NCBI GenBank assembly: GCA_033297205.1
Contig: MU859520.1
Span: 1-11,298, forward strand
DNA length: 11,298 bases
Direction of reading: 5' to 3'
From: Pseudoneurospora amorphoporcata
Taxonomy: Eukaryota > Ascomycota > Sordariomycetes > Sordariales > Sordariaceae
Shown: one piece after another, positions 1 through 8,205 of the stretch
Position numbering within the stretch: the first letter of the stretch is position 1
Layout of the letters: each line of letters opens with the position of its first letter
Translations under genes and position numbers: made by a program
Notes under the pieces: model-generated
What the model was told of the DNA's origin: nothing
What the model saw: only the letters and a program-made list of their open reading frames with translations
The model's database searches: none

Positions 1-95
1 CCCTAACCCTAACCCTAACCCTAACCCTAACCCTAACCCTAACCCTAACCCTAACCCTAACCCTAACCCTAACCCTAACCCTAACCCTAACCCTA
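1..95. repeat. Telomere, C-rich strand (CCCTAA)n
   Basis: Fifteen perfect CCCTAA units followed by a partial CCCTA. This is the complement of TTAGGG, the telomere repeat of most filamentous fungi, and its orientation (C-rich strand 5' to 3' at the left end) is right for a chromosome terminus. The array abuts the gag reading frame of element A directly, with no subtelomeric spacer. Confidence 0.97.
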
Positions 96-845
96 GGAAA
101 CGAAAGGGTGTGTTTTTCCCTTCTTTTCTTGCTCTCGTTGGAACTGACGATTATCTATGCGAATAGCCTTGTCCATATAGGCATCGATAGAATCGGGCCT
201 GTCCTCTTTGTAGAGTTCGTCCTTGACTCTATCCTTAAGGCCGTTGTAGAACAGCTGCATCAGCTCGTCGTCGTTAATGTTGCTGCGAAGAGCGTCCTAC
301 TTGAAGAGCGCAGCATAGGCTGAAGCAGACTTTGTCTGTTGGAGGTGGGTTAGGCGTTCCTGAGCCCGTCGAGTCTTATCCTTTTCCCTAAAGACCTTAG
401 AGAGTGCCTTGGTGAATTCGGTATAGGAGTTCAAGACCTTCTTAGTAAAGTCCGAAGCCTAGTCTCCGTTTTCGTAGTGGTCCTTGAGGATAGGCTCGTA
501 CCAAGTGAGTGCTTTGTCCGTGAGCCTGGTTCCCGCGTAGGTAACCTTCTCATATTCAGTAGCAAACTGGTCGTCGTAGAAGTCGAAGTAGGTTTGCATC
601 TGGATCAAGAACCCTGCGAGGGTGGCCTGCTGGCCATCAAACTCCCTGGGTGCGGACAACTTAACTCTCTTGCGTTCCTTGGGAGAAGTTCCTTTTCCCG
701 CCTTCGCTTCAGGGCGTCCGGACTCGGCCTGGAGCTGTGCTTCCAGCTAGTTAATGCGGTCCTGCATAGCCTTAAGCTGTTAATACACGGCGGTGACGTT
801 CAGAGGTTCACCAGAGGGGGTGTTGGCGTGTCCGATGGAAGATAT
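96..845 (-). pseudogene. gag: Gag of element A, truncated by the telomere
   Basis: This is the capsid-type Gag polyprotein of a Ty3/gypsy element. One frame runs 250 codons from 845 to 96 without an indel. It is interrupted by TAA at 782-780 and TAG at 749-747, 458-456 and 299-297. The best ancestral start is an ATA codon at 845-843, which reads as a mutated ATG before SSIGHANTPS. A short Gln-rich helical stretch is followed by a retrotransposon Gag domain with SAPREFDGQQATLAGFL, LTDKALTWYEP and ALSKVFREKDKTRRAQERL. A basic region (REQEKKGKTHPF) is the last sequence before telomere repeats begin after codon TCC (98-96). No zinc knuckle is reached. The family assignment rests on the Gag motifs and is firm; the exact start is inferred. 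Confidence 0.85.
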
Positions 846-891
846 AATAAAGCGAAGATACCTTCAGTACTATCCGAGATAGGCCAAAGGG

Positions 892-901
892 AGTAGTCAA
901 C
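892..901 (-). other. Self-priming primer-binding site of element A
   Basis: Read on the minus strand this is GTTGACTACT, one nucleotide after the LTR end (CA at 904-903). It is perfectly complementary over 10 nt to AGTAGTCAAC at 1042-1033, which lies 44 nt downstream of the LTR TATA box. It does not begin with TGG, so it does not match a tRNA 3' CCA end. The layout fits Tf1/sushi-type self-priming. Confidence 0.7.
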
Positions 902-1080
902 GTGTGACGAACGGCAGTCTAATCTGCCTAAATAGGATAGCTAAAAGTGAAGACTATTAGAAGACGTTCAGTAAAGCCAAAAGGTTCACAACAAGTATAG
1001 CAGCGTTATACTGGTTTCAATGATAATGATCTGTTGACTACTGCAGAACTATCTGACAATTTGAGTTCTCCAGTCGTCCC

Positions 1081-1086
1081 TTTATA
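1081..1086 (-). promoter_or_regulatory. LTR A core promoter (TATA box), inferred R start at 1042
   Basis: TATAAA on the minus strand, within AAGATATAAAGG. The sequence complementary to the primer-binding site begins 44 nt downstream at 1042. In a self-priming element that sequence should be the 5' end of the RNA. The spacing is reasonable for fungal TATA promoters and close to the 39 nt seen in C. The start site is inferred. Confidence 0.55.
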
Positions 1087-1138
1087 TCTTGGTGCCTTCT
1101 AGTTACATGCGTCTGGCTCATTGACTACGAACTGGCTC

Positions 1139-1341
1139 ATGAGCCCTAAGCTGGCTCACCTTCATGAGCCTAGCTCACCTTTATAAGCCTAGCTCACCAC
1201 TATGAGCCTGGCTCACCACTATAAGCCTGGCTCACCTTCATGAGCCTGGCTCACCACCATGAGCCTGGCTTACCTTTATGAGCCTGGCTCACCACCATGA
1301 GCCTAGCTCACTACTATGAGCCTGGCTCGCCTCTATGAGCC
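1139..1341. repeat. 19-bp palindromic minisatellite in LTR A
   Basis: Nine full 19-bp units (1164-1334) and a partial tenth (1335-1341), consensus ATGAGCCTGGCTCACCWYY. A 25-bp variant unit precedes them at 1139-1163. Each unit carries the odd-centred palindrome TGAGCC-T-GGCTCA. Several units differ only by G/A or C/T changes inside the palindrome (TAAGCC, CTAGCTC, GCTTACC), as expected from RIP. It lies upstream of the TATA box on the minus strand, so it is in the U3 promoter region. Confidence 0.92.
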
Positions 1342-1548
1342 CGCATCCTTGTTATAGTTATATTATCTAGCCTTTACGTAGCTGTAGTATCCCAGTGGCT
1401 TGGTTGGCCTATGTTATTTCGCTTAACGTTCGTAACATCCATATAAGTGGGTCTTCTTCGACTATTCTCCTTCGTCCTTCTAGCGCCGGCCTTCGTGCTG
1501 AGCCTTGACAACCCTAATCTTGGACTGTGGGCAAATGTCCGTGTGACA

Positions 1549-2567
1549 ATTTTCGAGAAGATCTTGGCCGTTCTGAGAGCATGTTGAAGTTCCATAATAA
1601 GCGGGATGGGGTATCTAACGGGAATAGTTATTCTATTGAGGATTCGGTAATCGACTACTAGTCGGAGAGGATCGTCTGGATCTTTCTTATCGACGAACAT
1701 GAGGGGTGCGCTGCATGATAAGGTGGATTTTCTTATCCGCCCAGAGTTCAGCATCTTCTTAAGCTAGGGTTTGAAGGTATCAAATTCACGCTCGCTTATT
1801 GTGAAGAGAAGTCTATATAGCGGAGTTTCTCCCTCCTTCAAATCGATTTTGTAATCCCAAGGCTGATGATCCGGCATTCGTATCGCTGCTTCCTCGCTCA
1901 TGATGGGGAGGAATTCTCGGAACTTTTCTGGCACTGCTGCGATTGCGGCGTCGATCTTGGTCTGAATGCTAGCGATAGTTTCTATAAGGGGAAGTCCTAG
2001 GACGATAGAGCTAGTGCAGTTTTGCTGGCAGTATTCGGAGGCGAACTTGATTTCCTACGTTTTATCGAAGAAATAGGCTGGTTCATATTGTTATAACCAC
2101 CAATGGGGAAGAATAATATCGCACTAGTCATCCATCGCTAAGAGCTCAAAGTTGAGTCGAGTGTAATAATCCTCTTAATGTCGAAGGACGACTGCTTCTA
2201 TATAGTATCTGCCTCCTATTGTGTCGACCGCTGCGTTAAATCTTATAAGGGTACGGATGCGGGCCCGTTTAATTAAGGGGAGCTTCCAAACCCTAGCCTT
2301 ATAAAAGGACATAACCGGAATCGAACTTCCTAGGTCTAGAAGGACTCTAACTAGGTGCTCCTTATTATTATAGAGTAGGGTTATACGTACGATGGGTCGT
2401 GATCCTGAGAATGGTTCTAGGTAAGGTTTCTTTCGAAGTTGTTGCTCGGGTTCGTCGTTAAGGCTAAGCCTTTTTAGAGTGCAAACGACGGGGTGGTCCG
2501 AGGTTATACCAAGGTGAGGCCGTAATAATTTATATAGTGCTTTATAGCGGCCACTCAAAAATCCGAA
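1549..2567 (-). pseudogene. pol: Pol of element B (protease and start of reverse transcriptase), partial
   Basis: The pol frame opens at 2567, in the -1 frame relative to gag, and keeps one phase to the LTR of A at 1549 (about 340 codons). A retropepsin-like region comes first, with the active-site block VRVLLDLGSSIPVMS around 2350-2307. The usual D-S/T-G triad reads DLG here. The connection region includes REFLPIMSEEAA. The RT N-terminus follows, with PLMFVDKKDPDDPLRL, VVDYRILNRITIPVRYPIPL and LRTAKIFSKI just before the break. The RT YxDD box, RNase H and integrase are missing because A inserted here and the sequence beyond was lost at the chromosome end. In-frame stops occur, for example TAA at 2177-2175. 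The Ty3/gypsy assignment is firm. Confidence 0.85.
2555..2567 (-). promoter_or_regulatory. Gag-pol overlap and candidate -1 frameshift site, element B
   Basis: The gag frame ends TCG GAT TTT TGA (stop 2557-2555). The pol frame opens after TGA at 2570-2568 and reads TTC GGA TTT TTG AGT. The overlap is 13 nt, with a T-run just before the gag stop. The sequence TCGGATTTTTGAGTGGCCGC is nearly identical in element C. It is not a canonical X XXY YYZ heptamer, so slippage on TTT at the stop codon is an inference. Confidence 0.5.
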
Positions 2568-2722
2568 TCAGAGTCGTTGTCCATATCCATAGTTTGCATA
2601 GCTCTAGTAATTGCGTTTGCTTTAGCTTTCTTAAACTAGGCCTCGTTGTCCTCGAGGTCCTCAGCTCCCTCTTCTTTACGGTGGCTATCCTTTCGCTTAA
2701 TCGAAATCGTAACCGTTCGTAA

Positions 2723-2730
2723 TTATTCTT
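2723..2730. repeat. Target site duplication of the MULE, left copy
   Basis: TTATTCTT, identical to 6324-6331. Removing the MULE and one copy restores the gag sequence found at the same point in element C, apart from G-to-A differences. Confidence 0.88.
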
Positions 2731-2809
2731 AAGTAACTCTACTCGCACCGTTAGAAAACTCTACTCGGACCGTGATTTACTTTTTCCCTTACATATAACC
2801 TTAACCCTG
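2731..2809 (+). repeat. MULE left terminal inverted repeat
   Basis: It matches the reverse complement of 6244-6323 over its whole length with one or two gaps and several transitions, from AAGTAACTC to ACCTTAACCCTG. It contains two direct copies of ACTCTACTCGSACCGT at 2736-2751 and 2758-2773 (22-bp period), which are possible transposase-binding sites. Confidence 0.9.
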
Positions 2810-3175
2810 GCGCGGCCACAGATGTTACATGTATTCTTTCGAAAATTTCGCCCAAAAATTTGGGCATTACAATCTTTCATGAAATGTTATATGGGCCAGT
2901 GCCCAAACCATGCCCAGCCCAGAAGTGCACCTCCATATCGCACTTTATAGGACATTTTACAGCGCACTTTATAGGGTAGTTAGCGGTACGGTCGTATATT
3001 GTACGGTCGTACATTGCTCAATTGAGCGATCAATCAATCGCACTCAATCTACATTAATCCATATATTTATTATATATTTGATATTTATCGTATAATCGAG
3101 CAATCTAACTGCTAGTGAGTCTCCTAGAGTGCCAGCGAGTGCTCCAGACTACTAACGAGAGCTCTAGAGTCCCCC
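2810..3175. other. Noncoding interior of the MULE, 3' of the transposase
   Basis: I see no gene here. Visible structures are a palindrome GCCCAAAAATTTGGGC at 2850-2865, a direct repeat CGCACTTTATAGG at 2939-2951 and 2963-2975, a direct repeat TACGGTCGTA at 2987-2996 and 3002-3011, and a perfect palindrome GCTCAATTGAGC at 3016-3027. The sequence from about 3028 to 3095 is AT-rich. Short open frames on the plus strand resemble no protein I know. Confidence 0.6.
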
Positions 3176-5910
3176 TTACTAGGCTTGCGTGCTGGTAATA
3201 CGTGTACTACGACGAGTACCCTACGTACCAGCAGGAGTAGTGCTGGCCGGCGCGCCTCTTCCCCTTGTGCCTCCTCTACCCCGGGTAGCGTTGCCTCCCC
3301 TCTCTCCTCCTCCTCTACCTCTCTGTGTATCTCCTCCTCTTGTACTACCGCGAAGTCGGCCTCGTCCCCTCGTTTGTGTACCAGCTAGACCGCGGCGGTC
3401 AGCCTTATTAGCTTACTCAAGGTCTATACCCTCCTATACAGATACGTTTCGCTGGATAGATAGCGCTACTCGTGTCGAGGTTGTAGGGTTGCGGCCTACC
3501 CTGGGCTATCGGCCGCGGGTGGGCTGAAGGCGAGGGCGTCCTCGAAGTCGCGATGCCGGTTGTGATGCCGCTTAGAGTTGAGCTAGCGCAGTCGAGGGAG
3601 GGGGAGCTTGAGTGTTGACTGGCGCAGTCAATCGGGGAGTATGAGGGTTTGAAGCAAATGGCGCTGAGTTGCGAGGGCGGCTACGTAGATGCTCAACGCG
3701 ATTAAAGTCGTAATACGTCAAGTACTCGTCCTCGTCGTTGAGGCCTCTCTGAAGCCACCAGTGAGGGTGGAAGTCCCATTTAGTTAGCTTCAATGACGGC
3801 GGTCGGGTTCTGAGACTGGGGAGCAAAGAATGCGAGCATGGCAAGCTATATTACTTAGTAAATTTGCTAGTATATGGCTTAAGTTTATTGGGGTATAGTC
3901 TGGTTGCCGATGGTATAGCACTGAGAGCTTTGCGATACTGCGTTGTAACCTTGTTGAGTGCGTTCCAATATACCTAGTTAGGAGCGTCGCCTAACTAGGG
4001 GATATTGAGGTGGTCTCTCTTCGTAAGTCGTGTTTCCTTTTCGAGTTTCTCGTTAATTTTACGCTTTATAGCACGAAAGAGGCTGAAGCTTTGCGTTACG
4101 GCTGCGATAACTGGGTTGTTACTTGTATGTAGAAGGATAGTTAGTTTATTATGAAATATAAGGGGATGAGTATAGTTGTAATATTACCGCTAACGACAAA
4201 ACTTTTTAGATTTCGGTTAGCTGACTCGACTGGCGATGTAGTTCGACAACCGAAGTTCAACCTCTCATTGACGTAACAGGTAGCCCACTCCTCCTTCAAC
4301 ACTATATACGTCTCTTTTAAGTAGGTGATGATGGCTGTTTGCTGCGAAAAGAAGGAGTAAAGCCTCTCCCAAGCGGTGTTAAAAGCTTCAACGGTAGACG
4401 CATAGCATATATGCTTCCAGAGGGTGTAAAGACTAGCTCGTGAGTACTCTACAGTATTAGGGAGAGGTTCTAAGCTATCCGTGCTATCCGTTAAACGGTT
4501 AAGTCGAGTAATAACCTCTTGATCTTCTTCGTTAAGTTCTTTTAAGGTCGTTGTATAGCTAGGTTGCGTTGGCGGTGTACGTGCTTGTGTCGATGCTGAT
4601 ACCTCTTGCTGTATTTGAGTAGCAGTTGCAACGGCGTGAGCATAGGTAACTTCTTGGGCGGCTTTCTTATCCTACTTTCGCTTAATGTGTAACACCACAT
4701 TCTTATTAACGTGAAAGATGCAAAGCTGGGGCTTAGCTTGGGGATAAACCCTCTTGATGGCTGCCCTCATCGCTGTATCGTAGTTTGTAATAGTTACGGA
4801 TGGCCTCGCAGCACCGATGGCCTCGCGACGAGCATTGACTTGGTCCATCAACTAGTTAAATCCTTCCTATCTCTCGTTATCAACAAGGCCAAATCCGCAA
4901 CTAAAAGCATACCCAGTACCTATCATACCGATAATCTAGAAGAAGGCGAGGCCTTTATTGTTCGTTTTGTACGTATTATCGTACATCTGGACCGTTGGGT
5001 ACTGCTTCCAGTACTGCTCACACCAAGGATTACTCTAAAAGAGCGTAATCGGTTTGCTAGCTTCATTAGTACTACCCTCAACCCAATTAACCTCATAGTA
5101 GACCCCCTTCGCGTTAAGCAACTTTATTGTTAGTTAGAAAGGGTTATAACCGCTATTGTACTCCCTCTTAAACGTATATCAAAGGTTCTCGAGTTGCCGT
5201 ATTGTAAAATAGAGATTTGGAAACTAGTTGCGTAAGTCCTCTACAATCTTACGGTTCCTTATAGTAGGGCGGTGAAGATATTGGGCGACAAAAGTCTTGT
5301 GCTTAGCTTTGAACACTCCGCGGATTTGTGTTGTTTTTATATTAGGATGGTTATAATTAGTATGGCCGTCTCTAATCTCGAAGGTCCATCTTCTAAGATT
5401 TGTCTTTAGCGCTTTGGCGACTCCTTCCTAGGGACATCCCTATTTGGCTGTTGACGTAGATCTACTATAGGCGATAGAGTCGCGGATCTTGCTAGCACGG
5501 CACACAAACTCGACTCTAGTATAACCGAAATTTGTAATAAAGTTGTTTAAACGGCCTCTAACAAACTCGTAGCCGCCATACCTCCTACCCCAATCTCTAA
5601 CTACTTTATCGAACTCGTCGAGTGTATTATAGTGAGTTGTAAAGAGAGGATGAACGTCGGGATTGCTATTACTATCGTTATCGTTATTGTTATGGGGGTC
5701 GCTAGTATCGAGATCTATAGGCTGGGTTAATTAGGTAGTTTGGGCTAAGGTAGGTTCGAGATTTATAAGCTGGGTTGATTAGGCAGTCTAGGTAGTTTGG
5801 GCAGTCTGGGCTGAGGTAGGTTCGAGATTTATGGGTTCAGTTGGCTGGGTAGAGGTAGGATCGTCGCTACGGTCGCATGCGCCCGTCGGCTGGGTCGCTA
5901 CATCGGCCAT
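3176..5910 (-). pseudogene. MULE transposase (RIP-damaged, one frameshift)
   Basis: DDE-type transposase that would cut and join the element ends in the nucleus. From ATG 5910-5908 the order is: a low-complexity Gln/Thr/Pro region; a FAR1-like DNA-binding domain at about residues 110-190, with GCP*EGVAKAL and RRWTFEIRDGH; and the catalytic core. The core shows DNTYKT (D about 311), GFGLVDNER, TNYDTAM (residues 375-381, where a D-to-N change is likely at 376), LCIFHVNKN (C397, H400, the MULE CxxH) and TTSPVESANRNLKS (E about 562). A one-base frame change near 4170-4175 precedes IKRKINEKLEKE, a SWIM-like YSLPCSH near 3838 and DFHPHWWLQRG. An Arg/Gly-rich tail ends at TAA 3178-3176. At least a dozen in-frame TAG/TAA codons interrupt it. 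Several sit where MULEs have Trp (GFN*L, RK*DKK) or Gln (FF*IIG). Length is about 911 codons. Family assignment is firm; the residue-level catalytic calls are less so. Confidence 0.88.
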
Positions 5911-6243
5911 CTACGTTACGATTAGTTAGGGAAACATATAGAAAAAATGACGGATCATTTCTTACCATTGACGGATGCCAGCGCTTTATTTACTTGGGGA
6001 TATTTCGTAATGCGCGATATGGTGGATTGATTTCGTAGATGGGGGTGATGATGTGAGAGGTATAGTGGAGGAAGCGATGCGACGATGCGTGCCAGAAAAT
6101 CGCTAAGTCTGGTCTAGATTACTGAGTTGGTTAGTGCAATACGAAAAGTAGCCTATGCAAGAGTTAGAATGTGTAATGGGCTGTAATTTGGGGGCTTGGC
6201 GGGCGCGGTACGAGCGAGATTGGTGCTGACGGGGAGGTGACGG
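5911..6243. other. Noncoding interior of the MULE, 5' of the transposase
   Basis: This is the promoter-side region of the transposase on the minus strand. A TATA-like CTATATG lies about 40 nt upstream of the ATG (around 5950). TGACGGATSM occurs twice (around 5948 and 5972 on the plus strand). Nothing coding is recognisable. Confidence 0.5.
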
Positions 6244-6323
6244 CAGGGTTAAGGTTATGTATAGGAGAAAAAAGTGGATTACGGTCCGAGTAGAGTTTTC
6301 TGACGGTGCGAATAGAGTTGCTC
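6244..6323 (-). repeat. MULE right terminal inverted repeat
   Basis: The reverse complement starts GAGCAACTCTATTCGC and pairs with 2731-2809. The two 16-bp sub-repeats appear here at 6303-6318 and 6281-6296, again with a 22-bp period. Differences from the left copy are mostly C/T or G/A. Confidence 0.9.
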
Positions 6324-6331
6324 TTATTCTT
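6324..6331. repeat. Target site duplication of the MULE, right copy
   Basis: TTATTCTT, the partner of 2723-2730. On the minus strand it is the gag codons around KEQ just after the zinc knuckle. Confidence 0.88.
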
Positions 6332-7943
6332 TGGGCTAGGGCAGGTCTTTGCCGTTAGTATCCTTCTTCGCGAAACATTCCATAGTATAGTAGCTATCAC
6401 GCCCGCATCGCCAGCAGGAGACTTGGTTTTTCTTACGCTAATCGATATCCGCCTAATTAATTCCTTTCAAGGCGTCGCGATTAGAAGCCCACTTCTTATC
6501 CTTAACTAAACGATCGGATTATTTTAAAGATTGGTCTCAGTTGGAAGGGGAGCGCGTATCCTTACGGAGTTAGCCCGACTTCGAGTGCTCCGTCTTCGAA
6601 GTAGGCACGCCTTTTCTCGCTTAGTAGCCCGGGGCTTGCAGCATATTCTCGTAGACGCGTCCTGCCTCTCTAACCGCGCTAATAAACTCGTCGTCAATCT
6701 CGGATACCCCGCCTCTCATTAAGTATATTAACTCGGTAATCTTAAAGGGAAGGGCCCTAGCAATCTAGTTCTAGAAGGTAGTTCCAGCCCAGCCAACGGT
6801 TTCGTTAAAGTCAAGCAGTTCAGTGAGGTACTCCACTATGTCCCCGCTATATTTGAGCTCCTCCATCTTCTTCGCGTTCCGATAGCGTTCTAAGGGATCC
6901 TTAAATTACTCGATAAGGGTGCTAGAATATTCTTTCTATATATCTTCGACGTCTATAGCTCGGATCTAACGCACTCGTAAGTTATGCCATTTCTAAGCTT
7001 TATTTGAGAGCATCGAGCCTAGCCAGTTGATTTTATGGCTGTTAGTGGGGAAGCTAGCGGCATACGCGTGTAGGTACGCGTTGATTCTAGCCCACTAAGG
7101 TCGGAATGAGTCGAGCTTCTTGCTATCGTACGTCGGAGGCTTATTGAAGTGGATCGGCGTAGTTTGGATAGCCGGGAAAGTGAGGTTCTAAAGGAACCGG
7201 TTAGCCTATTTACGAGCATCGTTATCGTCGTCGGGAGTCGCTCTGAAGGTTCTTGGAGGCTAGGGAGGTTCTGGGGGGTCTCGTCCTCCGGCCGATTGTC
7301 CGAAGCGGACAGATCCTACTCCGTAGAGGTTGGCTCGGGTGGCGTCGTAGTTCATACGAGCCTAGCTGGCCTGCCTTCTAGCTTAGGCTACTTAAAGGAA
7401 GCTATCTCCGAAGCTAGGGCTGGAAGGCTCGTAGAACGAGGAGTGGAAGACCGTACTGGGCGCGCGAGTAGCAACGCGTTATTCCAAAACTCGGCGGACG
7501 GTTGTAGCATCAGGTGCTTTCTAGCTAGAACGTTCGAAGGCTTCTTAAATAGCCTTCTAAGTATCTTATTAAATAGTAGCAATTCTTTCTTCGAAGTCCT
7601 TAAATTGACAGGGGTCAACGAGCTTAGTAAGGATATCGTTGATCTATCCGTCCTTCGTAGTAGCCCATTCTTCAACGTAGCCAAGGATAAATTACTAGCG
7701 GGCGTTCCTCTCGTCGAGGGTTTCCAGGGCCTTCTATTATTAGCGGGCGGCCTCTTAAAGGTAGAGGATAGCTTGCTAGCGCTCTTCATCCTTCTTACCG
7801 TAGCGAGCGATAGCCCCCTATACTTCCGATGCGAAACGGGAACTAGCTTGTTGGACTTGTTATTCCAAGCGGCCGACTTGGGCTTAAGTAGCTTTGATTC
7901 CGGTGTCGAATAGGTAGGTGACAGTAGTATAATTCTTCCTCAA
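6324..7943 (-). pseudogene. gag: Gag of element B, main fragment, heavily RIP-mutated
   Basis: This is a Gag polyprotein homologous to that of element C (8981-11032). It begins inside the N-terminal coiled-coil-like region at LRKNYTT (about 7943) and keeps one frame to 6324. By eye I count about 38 stops here, nearly all TAG or TAA and one TGA. Recognisable parts are FDTGIKAT, KYGKKDEER-type repeats, IHFNKPPTYD, the capsid core with KINWLGSMLSNKA*KWHN, NAKKMEELKYSGDIVEYL and ITELIYLMRGGV. The zinc knuckle CWRCGRDSYYTMEC is at 6416-6375. Its His ligand reads Tyr (TAC against CAC in C), so the knuckle is broken. The N-terminal 80 or so codons and the LTR are replaced by unrelated sequence at 7944. 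The C-terminal end continues at 2730 after the MULE. Confidence 0.87.
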
Positions 7944-8205
7944 TGTAAGGGTTCTACGAGGTTGACACGCAGGTAGGCCTTGTTGGGAACTTGTAATATT
8001 CGACAAGGAGCAAGAAGACTGAGCCAGTTTGGAAGCTAGACTAGGCATAACTAAATACACGAAAGGTGTGCGGGAAAGAAGGAATACCAAGCCTACCAAA
8101 TAGAGGCGAGCCGGGCGAGCCGAGGAAGGCCAGTGGCCTGCAGGGTGGTCTAGAGAACCCCCAGTAAGCACAAGCCTGGCGCATAGAAGCCAGGCATTAC
8201 CTCTA
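7944..8205. mobile_element. Segment E: unassigned, possibly an LTR fragment
   Basis: Homology between B gag and C gag stops at about 7943, and the LTR of C begins at 8206, so these 262 bp belong to neither. Two LTR-like 5' ends are present: TGTAAGGGTT at the break (7944) and TGTTGGGAAC at 7981, which resembles starts of Ty1/copia LTRs. A hairpin with arms GCCTGGC/GCCAGGC (8174-8180, 8189-8195) lies near the right end. No protein is recognised. The simplest reading is the left end of a plus-strand element inserted in B and then split by C. A rearrangement junction or a diverged piece of B is also possible. Confidence 0.35.

Larger units (their letters stand above)
96..1548 (-). mobile_element. 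Element A: gypsy-type LTR retrotransposon, 3' truncated by the telomere
   Basis: On the minus strand the order is 5' LTR (1548 to 903), primer-binding site (901 to 892), short leader, then gag from 845 until the telomere at 95. The rest of gag, pol and the 3' LTR are absent. The LTR begins exactly where the reverse transcriptase frame of element B is interrupted (1549), so A inserted into B. No target duplication can be tested because the other end is gone. Gag shows four in-frame stops and no frameshift, so it is less decayed than B or C. Confidence 0.85.
903..1548 (-). repeat. 5' LTR of element A
   Basis: On the minus strand the LTR starts TGTCACACGGACATTT at 1548 and ends GTCACA at 903, followed one base later by the primer-binding site. 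Its start coincides with the break in the RT frame of B. It contains a 19-bp minisatellite (U3), a TATA box at 1086-1081 and an inferred RNA start at 1042. The second copy of the LTR is not present, so the borders rest on the TG...CA ends, the interruption of B, the adjacent primer site and the match of its first 16 bases to the LTR start of C. Confidence 0.75.
2555..2730 (-). pseudogene. gag: Gag of element B, C-terminal fragment
   Basis: This is the tail of Gag, cut from the rest by the MULE. It continues the frame of the 7943-6324 fragment: LRTVTISIK, an acidic EEGAEDLEDNEA, a Lys/Ala-rich stretch, NAITRAMQTMD and the Asp/Ser-rich end DSDSDF before TGA at 2557-2555. The same tail is found in element C at 10862-11032. 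The acidic and basic runs suggest a post-zinc-knuckle nucleic-acid-binding tail; this role is inferred. Confidence 0.85.
2731..6323 (-). mobile_element. Mutator-like DNA transposon (MULE), complete 3593-bp copy inside gag of B
   Basis: The element is bounded by inverted repeats of about 80 bp (2731-2809 and 6244-6323) and flanked by the 8-bp duplication TTATTCTT. It carries one minus-strand transposase pseudogene (5910 to 3176) with FAR1-like, MULE DDE, CxxH and SWIM-like regions. Excising it joins two halves of B gag in frame. The outermost bases are AAG at the left and GAG (reverse complement) at the right, a difference explained by G-to-A mutation. An 8-bp target duplication fits the 8-11 bp typical of Mutator elements. 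The copy cannot be autonomous: the transposase has many stops and a frameshift. Confidence 0.9.

Noticed and set aside
1139..1341. CRISPR-like array
   Set aside because: The units are contiguous 19-mers with no spacers, and they lie in the LTR of a eukaryotic retrotransposon.
3185..3527. Overlapping plus-strand frames rich in Ser, Pro and Arg
   Set aside because: They are the complement of the Arg/Gly-rich tail of the MULE transposase.
4711..5133. 140-codon plus-strand frame
   Set aside because: It is antisense to the catalytic core of the MULE transposase, which carries clear family motifs.
7149..7913. 254-codon open frame on the plus strand
   Set aside because: It is antisense to gag of B, whose frame is supported by homology to C. 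The loss of CAG codons on the coding strand opens the opposite strand.
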